A stretch of DNA of 64,000 nt, taken from the NCBI RefSeq assembly GCF_004217495.1, contig NZ_SHLC01000001.1, positions 3,348,001 to 3,412,000 on the forward strand, written 5' to 3'. The number at the start of each line of letters is the position of its first letter. The stretch's first letter is position 1. The stretch comes from Microterricola gilva. Its GTDB lineage: Bacteria; Actinomycetota; Actinomycetes; Actinomycetales; Microbacteriaceae. The position numbers and the translations under genes were made by a program. The notes below the pieces were generated by a model that worked only from the letters and a program-made list of their open reading frames with translations, was not told the DNA's origin and ran no database searches. Shown here piece after piece: positions 32,726-40,740 of this stretch.

Positions 32726-32863
32726 GCGCGCCGGCAATGCAGGCAAACTGCACGGCTGTGGACCGCCCCTGCCTGTGTTCAGTGCGTCCACTGCGGCTTT
32801 GCCTGTTCTCACGACAGCGTGGCCCGCGGGCTGGCCACGCGATTCACGGGGTTGCGGCGCGGC

Positions 32864-34156
32864 TCAGAGCCAGGCGGGGGTGGAGCTGCCGAGGGGCACG
32901 ACCGGGCCCTGCGAACGGCCAGGGAGCTCGATGATCGCGCGGGCGCGGCGCAGCTCGCCGTAGGCGCTCGGCACGGTCTCCAGCTCGGCCGCGAGCGCGT
33001 CGCTGTGCTCGGCACCCGGCAGCGGCTCCTCGGCCTGCTCGGACACGCCGAGCCCGATCAGCGCCTGCGCCGTCGCCGCGAGTGAGGCCCGCATGGTGGC
33101 CGCGCTCCCCTCGGCGAGCGCCGCGCAGATTCCACCGGCGAGCATGTATCCGGTGGCGTGATCGAGTGCCTGCGCGCGAAGCACCCCGGGTTTCTCTGCG
33201 CTGCCCTCGACCACCGCGATGCCGGATGCCGCCTGCACCAACGAGTCGAATCCACGACGTTCCGCCCATGCGCTGCCCTGCGGATAGGCGCTGAGCGCGG
33301 CGACAACGAGGTGCGGATGCCGGGCGCGCAGACTCTGTTCGTCGAGTCCGAAGCGGTCGAGGCTGCCCGGCCGGTAGCCGAGCACGACGACGTCGGCACC
33401 GGCGAGCAGCGCCTCCAGCGTTCCGCGCTCCTCACCCAGGTCGAGTGTGATCGAGCGCTTTCCCGCCCCCGTGTCGATGTGCTGCATGGCGATCTCCGCC
33501 GGCTCAACGGGGTCGACCCTGAGCACATCTGCACCGAGCAATGCCAGCGCGCGCGTGCACGTCGGTCCGGCGATCACCCGGGAGAGGTCGAGCACGCGCG
33601 GCACGCGATCCGCCTCACGACTGGACCAGCCACCGGACCGATCCCACTCCAGCAGCGGAGCCGGCGCGATCAGCCCCGCGAACTCCTCCGGCCGGCGCAC
33701 GCGCACGCAGAGGGCATCGGCCGCGACGGCGCGAGCCTCGGCCTCCGCCGCGCTCATCCCGGCCAGCGCCGCCGCGAACTCCTTGCGACCCGCGGTGTCG
33801 GGCAGCTCGAATGCGAGACGCAGCCGGAGTGCATGGTGCGGGTAGTTCGCGTGCGTGCGCACCCAGCCGTCGGAGGTGGGGAAAAAGCCGCTGAGTGGCG
33901 CCCAGGCGGCGGCCGGCTCCCCGTCGATGCTGAGGTAGTTGTAACTGCTGAAGTTGACCCCGACACGGCGCGGGCTCACCGAGACGTCGGGCAGTCCGAG
34001 CAACCGGGCGGCCTGGCCCGCAACGAAGGCAACGCTGTCGGTGGCCAGTTCCCCGGCGCGGAGTCGCGCCGTCAGCCCCGTCTGGCCCGGCTCGATGCCC
34101 ACCCGGTCCCGGTCGGCTCCGACGGCGGCTTCCAGACGCTCCAGCACGCTTCCCAT
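32864..34156 (-). CDS. CaiB/BaiF (family III) CoA-transferase
   Basis: Transfers CoA between carboxylic acids through aspartyl-CoA intermediates, 430 aa. The family core is in the second half: PRVLDLSRVIAGPTCTRALA followed by LLGADVLRVD, then RSITLDL, VLGYRPGSLDRFGL and AALSAYPQGSAW. The N-terminal 180 residues are a related but weaker repeat of the fold (VGVNFSSYNYLSIDGEPAAA). A likely leaderless promoter is present: TATGCT at 34163-34168, a 6-nt gap, ATG. It has no partner genes for a specific acid. The substrate is unknown. Confidence 0.8.
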   Translation of the reverse strand: MGSVLERLEAAVGADRDRVGIEPGQTGLTARLRAGELATDSVAFVAGQAARLLGLPDVSVSPRRVGVNFSSYNYLSIDGEPAAAWAPLSGFFPTSDGWVRTHANYPHHALRLRLAFELPDTAGRKEFAAALAGMSAAEAEARAVAADALCVRVRRPEEFAGLIAPAPLLEWDRSGGWSSREADRVPRVLDLSRVIAGPTCTRALALLGADVLRVDPVEPAEIAMQHIDTGAGKRSITLDLGEERGTLEALLAGADVVVLGYRPGSLDRFGLDEQSLRARHPHLVVAALSAYPQGSAWAERRGFDSLVQAASGIAVVEGSAEKPGVLRAQALDHATGYMLAGGICAALAEGSAATMRASLAATAQALIGLGVSEQAEEPLPGAEHSDALAAELETVPSAYGELRRARAIIELPGRSQGPVVPLGSSTPAWL

Positions 34157-34223
34157 GCGGCGAGCATACGCCCGCGCCCAGCCGCCGGCCCGTCCCGGGC
34201 TGCGCTGCGGGAGGCGGAAAGCA

Positions 34224-34262
34224 CGAAGGGAGGCCAGAATCCGAGATTCTGGCCTCCCTTCG
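34224..34262. terminator. Perfect 18-bp stem terminator after the GH3 gene
   Basis: CGAAGGGAGGCCAGAATC, loop CGA, and its exact complement (34245-34262). It lies 51 bp beyond the GH3 stop and in front of the CoA-transferase promoter. Confidence 0.75.
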
Positions 34263-34313
34263 GCGCTATCGCCTCCCGACAGCTGGGCCAGCAGGCCCGG
34301 GAGGCACGTCTGG

Positions 34314-36560
34314 CTAGCGCCCGGCGTTGGCCGCGTCGAGCAACTGGCCGATGCCGTCGACGTCGAAGCCCAGGCTGGCGAAGGTCTTCAGACGGCTGAT
34401 CGGGAGCGAGCCGATCATCTTGAAGATCTCCTCGCCGCCGGCCACGGCGTTGTCGCCACCGAAGCTGGCGGCGAGCGCCTGCATAACCATCGGGCCGGCC
34501 ACGGGGTCGGCCATGACCTCACCGAGCGAGGTGTCTGGGCCGAGCGGCAGCAGCACGGCGTCGCCCGCAACGGTGACCGTGCCCGATTCGCGGATGTCGC
34601 GGCTCGACGCACCGACGGAAACCGTGTACTCGCCGCTCTCGAGGATCCACTCGTCGATGCGGGTGTCCCAGTACGTGAGGTCCTCGCGACGCGCCGTGAT
34701 GCTCGCGGTGCGGCTCTCCCCGGCCGCGAGTTCCACCGAGGCGAAGCCCTTGAGCTCCTGCGGTGCGCGCTGCACGCCGGAGGCGGCGAGCCCCGTGTAG
34801 AGCTGGACGACCTCACGGCCGTCGCGGCCGCCCGTGTTAGTCACGGTGACCGTTGCGGTGATGCCGGCCTCGTCCGCCGTGAGCTCGAGGCCCGAGTAGG
34901 CGAACGTCGTGTACGAGAGGCCGTGGCCGAAGGGGTACTGCACCGCAAGCTTGCGGGCGTCGTACCAGCGGTAGCCGACGAACAGGCCCTCGCCGTAGCG
35001 CACGTGGCCGTGCTCGCCCGGGAACTCGAGGAAGGCTGGGCTGTCTTCGATGCGCATCGGGAAGGTCTCGGAGAGACGGGCGGAGGGGTTGACGACGCCG
35101 TAGAGCACGTCGGCGGTTGCGCCACCGCCGGCCTGACCGAGCAGCCAGCCCTCGAGGATCGCCGGAACGCGGGCCTCGAAGTCACCGAGGCGCACGACGC
35201 CGCCGTTGGAGAGCACGACGACGGTGCGCGGGTTGACGGCGAGCACGGCGTCAAGCAGCTCGAGCTGCACGGCGGGGAGTTCGATGTGCTCGCGGTCGAA
35301 GCCCTCCGACTCCTCTGCGGCGGGGATGCCGAGGAACACCACGGCGACGTCGGCGGCAGCGGCGGCCGCGACGGCCTCGTCACGGAGCGCTGCGGCATCC
35401 GAGTTGTCACCATCGAGGGTGAAGCCGGCGGCGAAGCTCGACTGCTCCGCGAGCGCGCCGATCTCCTCGAGCGCGGTGTCGAGCTTGGTCGGGTTGATCA
35501 TCGAGCTGCCTGCACCCTGGTAGCGGGGCGTGCGGGCGAACTCGCCGATGATCGCGACGGATGCCGACGGCGCCAGCGGCAGCAGTTCGGACTCGTTCTT
35601 CAACAGCACGATGCTGCGGGCGGCGGCCTCGCGGGCGAGGGCGTGGTGGGCGTCGACGTCGTAGCCGGCGTTGGCGTCTGCACCGGCCTGGGCCTTGAGT
35701 GCGAGTTCGACGGTGCGAAGAGCCGCCAGGTCGAGCACGGCCTCGTCGAGCTCGCCCGCACGCACGGCGGCGACGAGCTCGGCGTCGGTGCGGCCGTCGC
35801 TGGACGGCATCTCGAGGTCGAGACCGGCTGCGACGCCCGTGACGCGGTCGTTGACGGCGCCCCAGTCGGAGACGACGACGCCGGTGAAGCCCCACTCGTC
35901 ACGCAGCACGGTGTTCAACAGCCACGGGTTCTCTGAGGTGTACACGCCGTTGAGCTTGTTGTACGAGCACATGACCGTCCAGGGCTGCTCGTCCTCGACG
36001 ACGCGCTGGAAGCCGCGCAGGTAGATCTCGCGGAGCGGCCGCGGGTCGACGTCGGAGCTCGAGCGCATGCGGTCGTTCTCCTGGTTGTTGGCCGCGAAGT
36101 GCTTGAGGGAGGTGCCGACGCCCTGGCTTTGCAGGCCGCGCACGAGGGCGGAGCCGAGGATGCCGGAGACGATGGGGTCCTCGGAGAGGTACTCGAAGTT
36201 GCGCCCACAGAGCGGGGAGCGCTTGATGTTGATGCCGGGTCCGAGGAGCACTCCGACGCCCTCGGTCTTGGCCTCCTCGCCGAGTGCGACGCCGACGCGC
36301 TCGAGGAGTTCGGTGTCGAAGCTCGCGCCGAGGCCAACGGCGGGCGGGAAGCACGTGGCAGGGATGCTGTCGGCGAGGCCGAGGTGGTCGGCGCTCTCCC
36401 GCTGCAGGCGAACGCCGTGCGGGCCGTCGGTCAGCACGATGCTCGGAACTCCGGCTCGTTCAACCGCCTTGGTGGTCCAGAAGTTGGCGCCGCTGGTGAG
36501 CGAGGCCTTTTCTTCCAGAGTGAGTGATGCCACAATTTCCGCGGCTGATTTCTCGGTCAT
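34314..36560 (-). CDS. Glycoside hydrolase family 3 (beta-glucosidase-like)
   Basis: Retaining exo-glycosidase, 748 aa, cytosolic (no signal peptide). The GH3 barrel starts TEKSAAEIVASLTLEEKASL. LTDGPHGVR and KHFAANNQE (153-161) line the active site, and the nucleophile is Asp232 in GVVVSDWGAV. The alpha/beta sandwich and the C-terminal fibronectin-III-like domain are present (FGHGLSYTTFAYSGLEL, VTNTGGRDGREVVQLY). About 85 further residues follow. GAGGAGC is 5 nt before the ATG. The promoter holds a 25-bp operator candidate shared with the PAP2 gene. Substrate choice (glucoside, xyloside or other) is not visible. Confidence 0.85.
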   Translation of the reverse strand: MTEKSAAEIVASLTLEEKASLTSGANFWTTKAVERAGVPSIVLTDGPHGVRLQRESADHLGLADSIPATCFPPAVGLGASFDTELLERVGVALGEEAKTEGVGVLLGPGINIKRSPLCGRNFEYLSEDPIVSGILGSALVRGLQSQGVGTSLKHFAANNQENDRMRSSSDVDPRPLREIYLRGFQRVVEDEQPWTVMCSYNKLNGVYTSENPWLLNTVLRDEWGFTGVVVSDWGAVNDRVTGVAAGLDLEMPSSDGRTDAELVAAVRAGELDEAVLDLAALRTVELALKAQAGADANAGYDVDAHHALAREAAARSIVLLKNESELLPLAPSASVAIIGEFARTPRYQGAGSSMINPTKLDTALEEIGALAEQSSFAAGFTLDGDNSDAAALRDEAVAAAAAADVAVVFLGIPAAEESEGFDREHIELPAVQLELLDAVLAVNPRTVVVLSNGGVVRLGDFEARVPAILEGWLLGQAGGGATADVLYGVVNPSARLSETFPMRIEDSPAFLEFPGEHGHVRYGEGLFVGYRWYDARKLAVQYPFGHGLSYTTFAYSGLELTADEAGITATVTVTNTGGRDGREVVQLYTGLAASGVQRAPQELKGFASVELAAGESRTASITARREDLTYWDTRIDEWILESGEYTVSVGASSRDIRESGTVTVAGDAVLLPLGPDTSLGEVMADPVAGPMVMQALAASFGGDNAVAGGEEIFKMIGSLPISRLKTFASLGFDVDGIGQLLDAANAGR

Positions 36561-36586
36561 TCCGTGCTCCTCTTCGGTGAGATTGT

Positions 36587-36619
36587 GAAAACCATACATG
36601 ACTCGGTTTTCATTTCCAA
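36587..36619 (-). promoter_or_regulatory. GH3 promoter with TetR operator candidate (site 1)
   Basis: On the minus strand, -35 TTGGAA (36619-36614), a 17-bp spacer and -10 TATGGT (36596-36591). The operator candidate at 36587-36611 has perfect 7-bp arms, GAAAACC and GGTTTTC, and covers the -10. It also overlaps the -35 region of tetR (36607-36612). It matches 39279-39303 at 24 of 25 positions. Confidence 0.65.
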
Positions 36620-36641
36620 GGAAGTTCCGTAGCATTCAGCT

Positions 36642-37247
36642 ATGGCACAGCGAGGCTCGTACGCAAAAGGGGTCGCCAAGCGCGAGGAAATTCTGACCGA
36701 GGCGCTCCAGGTGATCGCGCAGAACGGCTACAGCCGCGCCTCCGTGCGCGAATTGGCCGAGGCCGTCGGCCTGAGCCAGGCCGGCCTGCTGCACTACTTC
36801 AGCTCGAAAGAAGAGCTCTTCACCGCCGTTCTGCAGAAGCGCGACGAGGTGGATGCCGCCGTCTACCTCGACGGGAGCAGCGAGCTCGAGGCCCTCTCCG
36901 GGCTGGCCGCCGTGATGCGCCACAACACCGAGGTTCCCGGCCTCGCCCAGCTCTACTCGCGGCTCTCGGCCGAGGCGACCGATCCAGCCCACCCCGCCCA
37001 CGATTTCTTCGTGCAGCGCACGGCGCAGTTCCGACTGCTCTTCGCCGAGAACGTGCGGTCCCGCCAGCAGCAGGGCACCCTGCCGGCCCACCTCGACCCC
37101 GAGAAAGTGGCGACGATCATGATCGCCCTCGCCGACGGCCTGCAGACGCAGTGGACGCTCGACCCCAGCATCGACATGGCCGAGCACATCGACTACCTCG
37201 CCAGCCTCCTGAGCATCGGCGGTTCGGGCACCCAGACGGCGGAATGA
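36642..37247 (+). CDS. TetR-family transcriptional regulator
   Basis: TetR repressor, 201 aa. The helix-turn-helix is in the first 55 residues: KREEILTEALQVIAQNGYSR, ASVRELAEAVGLSQAGLLHY and FSSKEELFTAV. The rest is a helical ligand domain. It is likely leaderless: TAGCAT at 36630-36635, a 6-nt gap, ATG. Its promoter overlaps the shared 25-bp operator, so it should control itself and the divergent GH3 gene. The ROK gene overlaps its stop (ATGA). The effector is probably an aglycone or glycoside, by context. Confidence 0.8.
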   Translation: MAQRGSYAKGVAKREEILTEALQVIAQNGYSRASVRELAEAVGLSQAGLLHYFSSKEELFTAVLQKRDEVDAAVYLDGSSELEALSGLAAVMRHNTEVPGLAQLYSRLSAEATDPAHPAHDFFVQRTAQFRLLFAENVRSRQQQGTLPAHLDPEKVATIMIALADGLQTQWTLDPSIDMAEHIDYLASLLSIGGSGTQTAE

Positions 37248-38476
37248 TGTCGCCGTCCCGGGACGGCTCGCGGGTGAGCAGCGACATCCGCCGCCACAAC
37301 CTCAGCCTCCTCACCAGGCAACTGGCGAGCAACGGTCCGCAGTCGCGCACCAGACTTGCCGAGACCACCGGCCTGACCAAGGGCGCCATCACCGCGCTCA
37401 CGGCCGCGCTGGTCGAGGTCGGCGTGCTGCGCGAGGGGGATGAAGGCGCTTCGCCCGCGCGGGCCGGCACGGGCCGCAAGCGCACCCTGTTGCGCCTGGC
37501 GGCCGACGACATGGCCATCCTGGTGCTCCAGCTGGACGCCGACGTGGCGACCGCGCTGCTCACCACCCTGGCGGGCGACGAACTGCTGCGCACTGAACGC
37601 CATCACGGCCGGCCGATGGGTCAGCCAGGCCCGATCATCGACGTGCTGGCCGACACGCTGCGCGGGGCGCTCGACGAGGCCGCCCGCATCGGCCGCCGCG
37701 TGCTCGACTCCGTCGTCGTGGTGTTCGCACCGGTCAGCGGCGACCCGGCCATCGTGGTGGCCGACACCGACCTCGACTGGGGCCCCATCGATCTGCTCGG
37801 CGAGCTGCGGGCCCGCGAGCCCCGCCTCGCTCCGGACGCCCGCCTCTGCCCGGACGCGGCGCTGGCCGCGCAGGCCGAGCATTCGCTGCTGCCCGGAATC
37901 GACGAGATGCTCTACATCAAGAGCAACTCCGGAATCGGCGGGGCCGCGATCGCAGGCGGCCGACTCGTCGTCGGGTCCAGGAGCATGGCAGGGGCATTCG
38001 GCCACATCGCCATCGTCCCGAACGGCGAGCCGTGCCTGTGCGGACAGCACGGCTGCCTGGTCACCGTCGCGGGCCCAGACGTCGTGCTGCGGGATGCGGG
38101 CCTCGACGGGCTTCGGCAGAGCGCCGGCCTGACGGTTGCGCTCGGGGAGCTCGTGCGGCGGCTTCGGGCCGGCGACGAGCAGGCCGTCGCGGCCTGGGAG
38201 CCGGCATCCGAATGGCTGGCCCGCACGCTGAGCGTCCTCACGCTGAGCTTCGACCCGGCCGCCATCGTGCTCGGTGGCTACTGGGCCGAGCTCACCGATC
38301 TCGTCGAGCCGCGCCTCCGCCGACTGGTCCCGCCCATCGCCGTCGCCGCCGGCTGGACGCCTCCGGCCATTCTGGCCGGCACGCTCGGCGCCGACGCGGC
38401 TCTCAACGGCGCCGTGTGGAACGCGCGCGACCGACTGCTCTTCGACCCGATGCAGCTGTCGGCCCGCCGCGACTAG
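37244..38476 (+). CDS. ROK-family transcriptional regulator
   Basis: NagC/XylR-like regulator, 410 aa. The winged helix comes first (HNLSLLTRQLASNGPQSRTR and AETTGLTKGAITALTAALVE). The sugar-kinase-like ROK domain follows, with the zinc-binding CLCGQHGCL. The usual GEFGH before it reads GAFGH here, so the catalytic-type Glu is replaced. It is therefore a sensor and not a sugar kinase. It is coupled to tetR by ATGA. Two regulators in one operon suggest combined control by aglycone and sugar. A CCAAACG palindrome at the transporter start point is a candidate target. Confidence 0.8.
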   Translation: MMSPSRDGSRVSSDIRRHNLSLLTRQLASNGPQSRTRLAETTGLTKGAITALTAALVEVGVLREGDEGASPARAGTGRKRTLLRLAADDMAILVLQLDADVATALLTTLAGDELLRTERHHGRPMGQPGPIIDVLADTLRGALDEAARIGRRVLDSVVVVFAPVSGDPAIVVADTDLDWGPIDLLGELRAREPRLAPDARLCPDAALAAQAEHSLLPGIDEMLYIKSNSGIGGAAIAGGRLVVGSRSMAGAFGHIAIVPNGEPCLCGQHGCLVTVAGPDVVLRDAGLDGLRQSAGLTVALGELVRRLRAGDEQAVAAWEPASEWLARTLSVLTLSFDPAAIVLGGYWAELTDLVEPRLRRLVPPIAVAAGWTPPAILAGTLGADAALNGAVWNARDRLLFDPMQLSARRD

Positions 38477-38514
38477 CGCGACGGGCCGACAGCTGCTGCC
38501 GTGGGTCCCTGCCG

Positions 38515-39243
38515 TCAGCTCGCTTCGACCGACTTCCGGGCGCCGCCGAACAGCGGCTTGCCGTAGTCCTTCTGGAGCAGCGTCGAGAAGGCCCACCACA
38601 GCAGCAGCGTCGCCGAGGCACCGCCGACGACGCCGATGATGGCATCGGAGAACCAGTGCGCGTTGATGAAGGTGCGCTGCCAGATCATGCCGAGCACGAG
38701 CACGGTGCCGACGATCCACCAGCCGAAGCGCTTCGAGGCCGGCAGGATCGCGGCGACGGCGACGAGCAGGATGCCGGCGCTGACCGCGTGACCGGATGGC
38801 AGCGAGCCGTGGTCCACCTGGAACAGGGGGCCGAACAGGCCGGCCGCGATGTCGTCGGCCGGGCGCGGCCGGTCGACGAGATTCTTGGTGAGCTGTGAGA
38901 CACCGAAGTTGCCGACGAGCTCGGCGGTGAGGAAGAACACGGCCGAGCGCCAGCGGCGGATGATGAAGAGCCAGGCCGGGATCAGGATCAGGGTCAGCAC
39001 GGCACCGGGGATCTGACCGAAGTGCTGGAAGAACATCGGGAACGGCCCCTCGGCCTGCTCGACGCTCGACGCACCGATCAGCCGGCGCCAGGCGTCGTCG
39101 ATGTCCTGCGTGAACGGGCTGGTGGGGTTCGCCGCGACGCTGGCCGCGAAGATCAGGAACACGGCGAGACCCGCCAGTCCGATCCAGAGGAGAACCCGAG
39201 GCCGCGTGGCCTTTTTCGTTTGCACTTCCGACACCGTTGTCAT
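38515..39243 (-). CDS. PAP2-family membrane phosphatase
   Basis: Integral membrane acid phosphatase, 242 aa, with about six hydrophobic segments. The three PAP2 motifs are intact: KNLVDRPRP, PSGH in GSLPSGHAVS, and RTFINAHWFSD. Enzymes of this group dephosphorylate phosphatidic acid, undecaprenyl diphosphate or related lipids. The start is the ATG after GAAAGGG. Its upstream region carries the same 25-bp operator candidate as the GH3 gene, including the TATGGT box. A link with glycoside use is unexpected and may reflect a cell-envelope response. Confidence 0.8.
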   Translation of the reverse strand: MTTVSEVQTKKATRPRVLLWIGLAGLAVFLIFAASVAANPTSPFTQDIDDAWRRLIGASSVEQAEGPFPMFFQHFGQIPGAVLTLILIPAWLFIIRRWRSAVFFLTAELVGNFGVSQLTKNLVDRPRPADDIAAGLFGPLFQVDHGSLPSGHAVSAGILLVAVAAILPASKRFGWWIVGTVLVLGMIWQRTFINAHWFSDAIIGVVGGASATLLLWWAFSTLLQKDYGKPLFGGARKSVEAS

Positions 39244-39278
39244 GTCCGCCCTTTCAAGACGCCCGTCATTGCGATGGG

Positions 39279-39303
39279 GGAAACCATACATGACTCGGTT
39301 TTC
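39279..39303. promoter_or_regulatory. TetR operator candidate (site 2)
   Basis: The 25 bp are identical to site 1 except for one base in the left arm, and contain AAACCATACATGACTCGG. It lies upstream of the PAP2 gene and about 60 bp upstream of the transporter promoter. Confidence 0.65.
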
Positions 39304-39337
39304 GAATCGGAAGTGCGCCCGCGCCAAAGTTCAACGC

Positions 39338-39386
39338 TTGAACTATTGGCCCCTTGGCCTCATACTGATTACCAAACGTCGTTTGG
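39338..39386 (+). promoter_or_regulatory. Promoter and palindrome of the transporter-esterase operon
   Basis: TTGAAC (39338-39343), a 17-bp spacer, CATACT (39361-39366). The perfect palindrome CCAAACGTCGTTTGG (39372-39386) covers the expected start point and could be a repressor site, perhaps for the ROK protein. Confidence 0.65.
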
Positions 39387-39440
39387 TTTTGAACGCGTTG
39401 CCCCCTTTTGCAGCACCCTTTCTCAACGAAGAGGAGAATC

Positions 39441-40730
39441 GTGTCCACTCAAACCCCCGGCTCCGACGTCGATAGCGACGGCCGCACCGAACTCTCGTCG
39501 ACCGCGCTCCGCAGCCCGCTTGCCACCAAGCCGCTGCTGCCGTCCATCGCCGTCACCTCGGTGTTCCTGTTCGCCACCTACGCGGCGCTCACCGGCATCC
39601 TGCTGCCCGCCCAGGTGGCGCTACTGGACGAAGACAACAAGATCGCGAATCTCGCCATCGTCAGCACGGTGTCGTTCATCTTCACCCTCTTCGCCCAGCC
39701 GATCGTCGGTGCATTCAGCGACCGCACCCGCTCGCGCCTCGGCCGCCGCGCACCGTGGATGCTGATCGGCGCCGCCGTCGCGATGATCTTCCTGCTCGGT
39801 CTCGGCGGCATGCAGAATGTGCTCTGGATCACGGTGTTCTGGGTGATCATCCAGGTCTCGCTGAACGCGCTTCAGGGCCCGATGTCGGCGATCGTTCCCG
39901 ACCGCTTCCCGCGCTCCCGCCGCGGCATGGCCTCGGCCATGGTCGGCGTCGGCACGATGATCGGCGCCGCGCTCGGCACGGTCGCCGCCGCTCAGTTCAT
40001 CCACAACATCGGCGTCGGCTACGCCGTGTTCGGCGCGGGTGTGCTCATCGTCACGATCCTCTTCGTCATCATCAACCGCGACAGCTCGAGCGTCGGCGGC
40101 GTGGTCGAGCCCTGGAGCTGGAAGGCCTTCTTCGCCGGCTTCTGGATCAGCCCGAAGAAGAGCCCGGACTTCGCCTGGGCCTTCGCCGCACGCTTCTTCT
40201 TCATCCTCGGCTACTTCGTGATCGCCGCATACAACCTCTACATCCTGACCGACTACATCAAGATGCCACTCGACGAGGCAGCAGCGAGCGCCGGCCTGCT
40301 CGCGATGGCCGGCGTCGTGCCTACGCTCATCTCGATCGTGCTCGCCGGCTGGTGGAGCGACAAGATCGGCCGCCGCAAGGTGTTCATCTACGCCGCGACC
40401 ATCATCATGGTCATCGGTCTCGCCATGCCGCTGCTGATGCCGAACTTCACCGGAATGCTGCTCATGGGCATCATCAACGGTTTCGGCTTCGGCCTCTACA
40501 TGGCGTGCGACACGGCGCTCATGACCGAGGTGCTGCCTGGCGACGGTGTCGCCGCCGGCAAGGACCTCGGCATTCTGAACGTCGCCACGAACATCCCGCA
40601 GGCGATGAGCCCCGCTGTGGCCGGCATCATCATCTCGGCGCTGGGCGGATACCCCGCACTGTTCGTCTTCGGCATGGTCGCCGTGATCATCGCCGCCTTC
40701 GTCCTCGTCCCCATCAAGAGCGTTCGCTAG
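39441..40730 (+). CDS. MFS sugar transporter, GPH/SLC45-like
   Basis: Twelve-helix transporter, 429 aa, probably a glycoside:cation symporter. The loop after helix 2 reads GAFSDRTRSRLGRRAPWMLI, the hallmark of the SLC45/GPH group. Its counterpart in the second half is AGWWSDKIGRRKVFIYA. MPLDEAAASAGLLAMAG and DTALMTEVLPGDGVAAGKDL also fit. The GTG start has GAGGAGA 4 nt upstream. The first esterase follows after 10 bp. It probably takes up the substrate acted on by the esterases and the GH3 enzyme. Confidence 0.8.
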   Translation: MSTQTPGSDVDSDGRTELSSTALRSPLATKPLLPSIAVTSVFLFATYAALTGILLPAQVALLDEDNKIANLAIVSTVSFIFTLFAQPIVGAFSDRTRSRLGRRAPWMLIGAAVAMIFLLGLGGMQNVLWITVFWVIIQVSLNALQGPMSAIVPDRFPRSRRGMASAMVGVGTMIGAALGTVAAAQFIHNIGVGYAVFGAGVLIVTILFVIINRDSSSVGGVVEPWSWKAFFAGFWISPKKSPDFAWAFAARFFFILGYFVIAAYNLYILTDYIKMPLDEAAASAGLLAMAGVVPTLISIVLAGWWSDKIGRRKVFIYAATIIMVIGLAMPLLMPNFTGMLLMGIINGFGFGLYMACDTALMTEVLPGDGVAAGKDLGILNVATNIPQAMSPAVAGIIISALGGYPALFVFGMVAVIIAAFVLVPIKSVR

Positions 40731-40740
40731 GAGAACAGCT

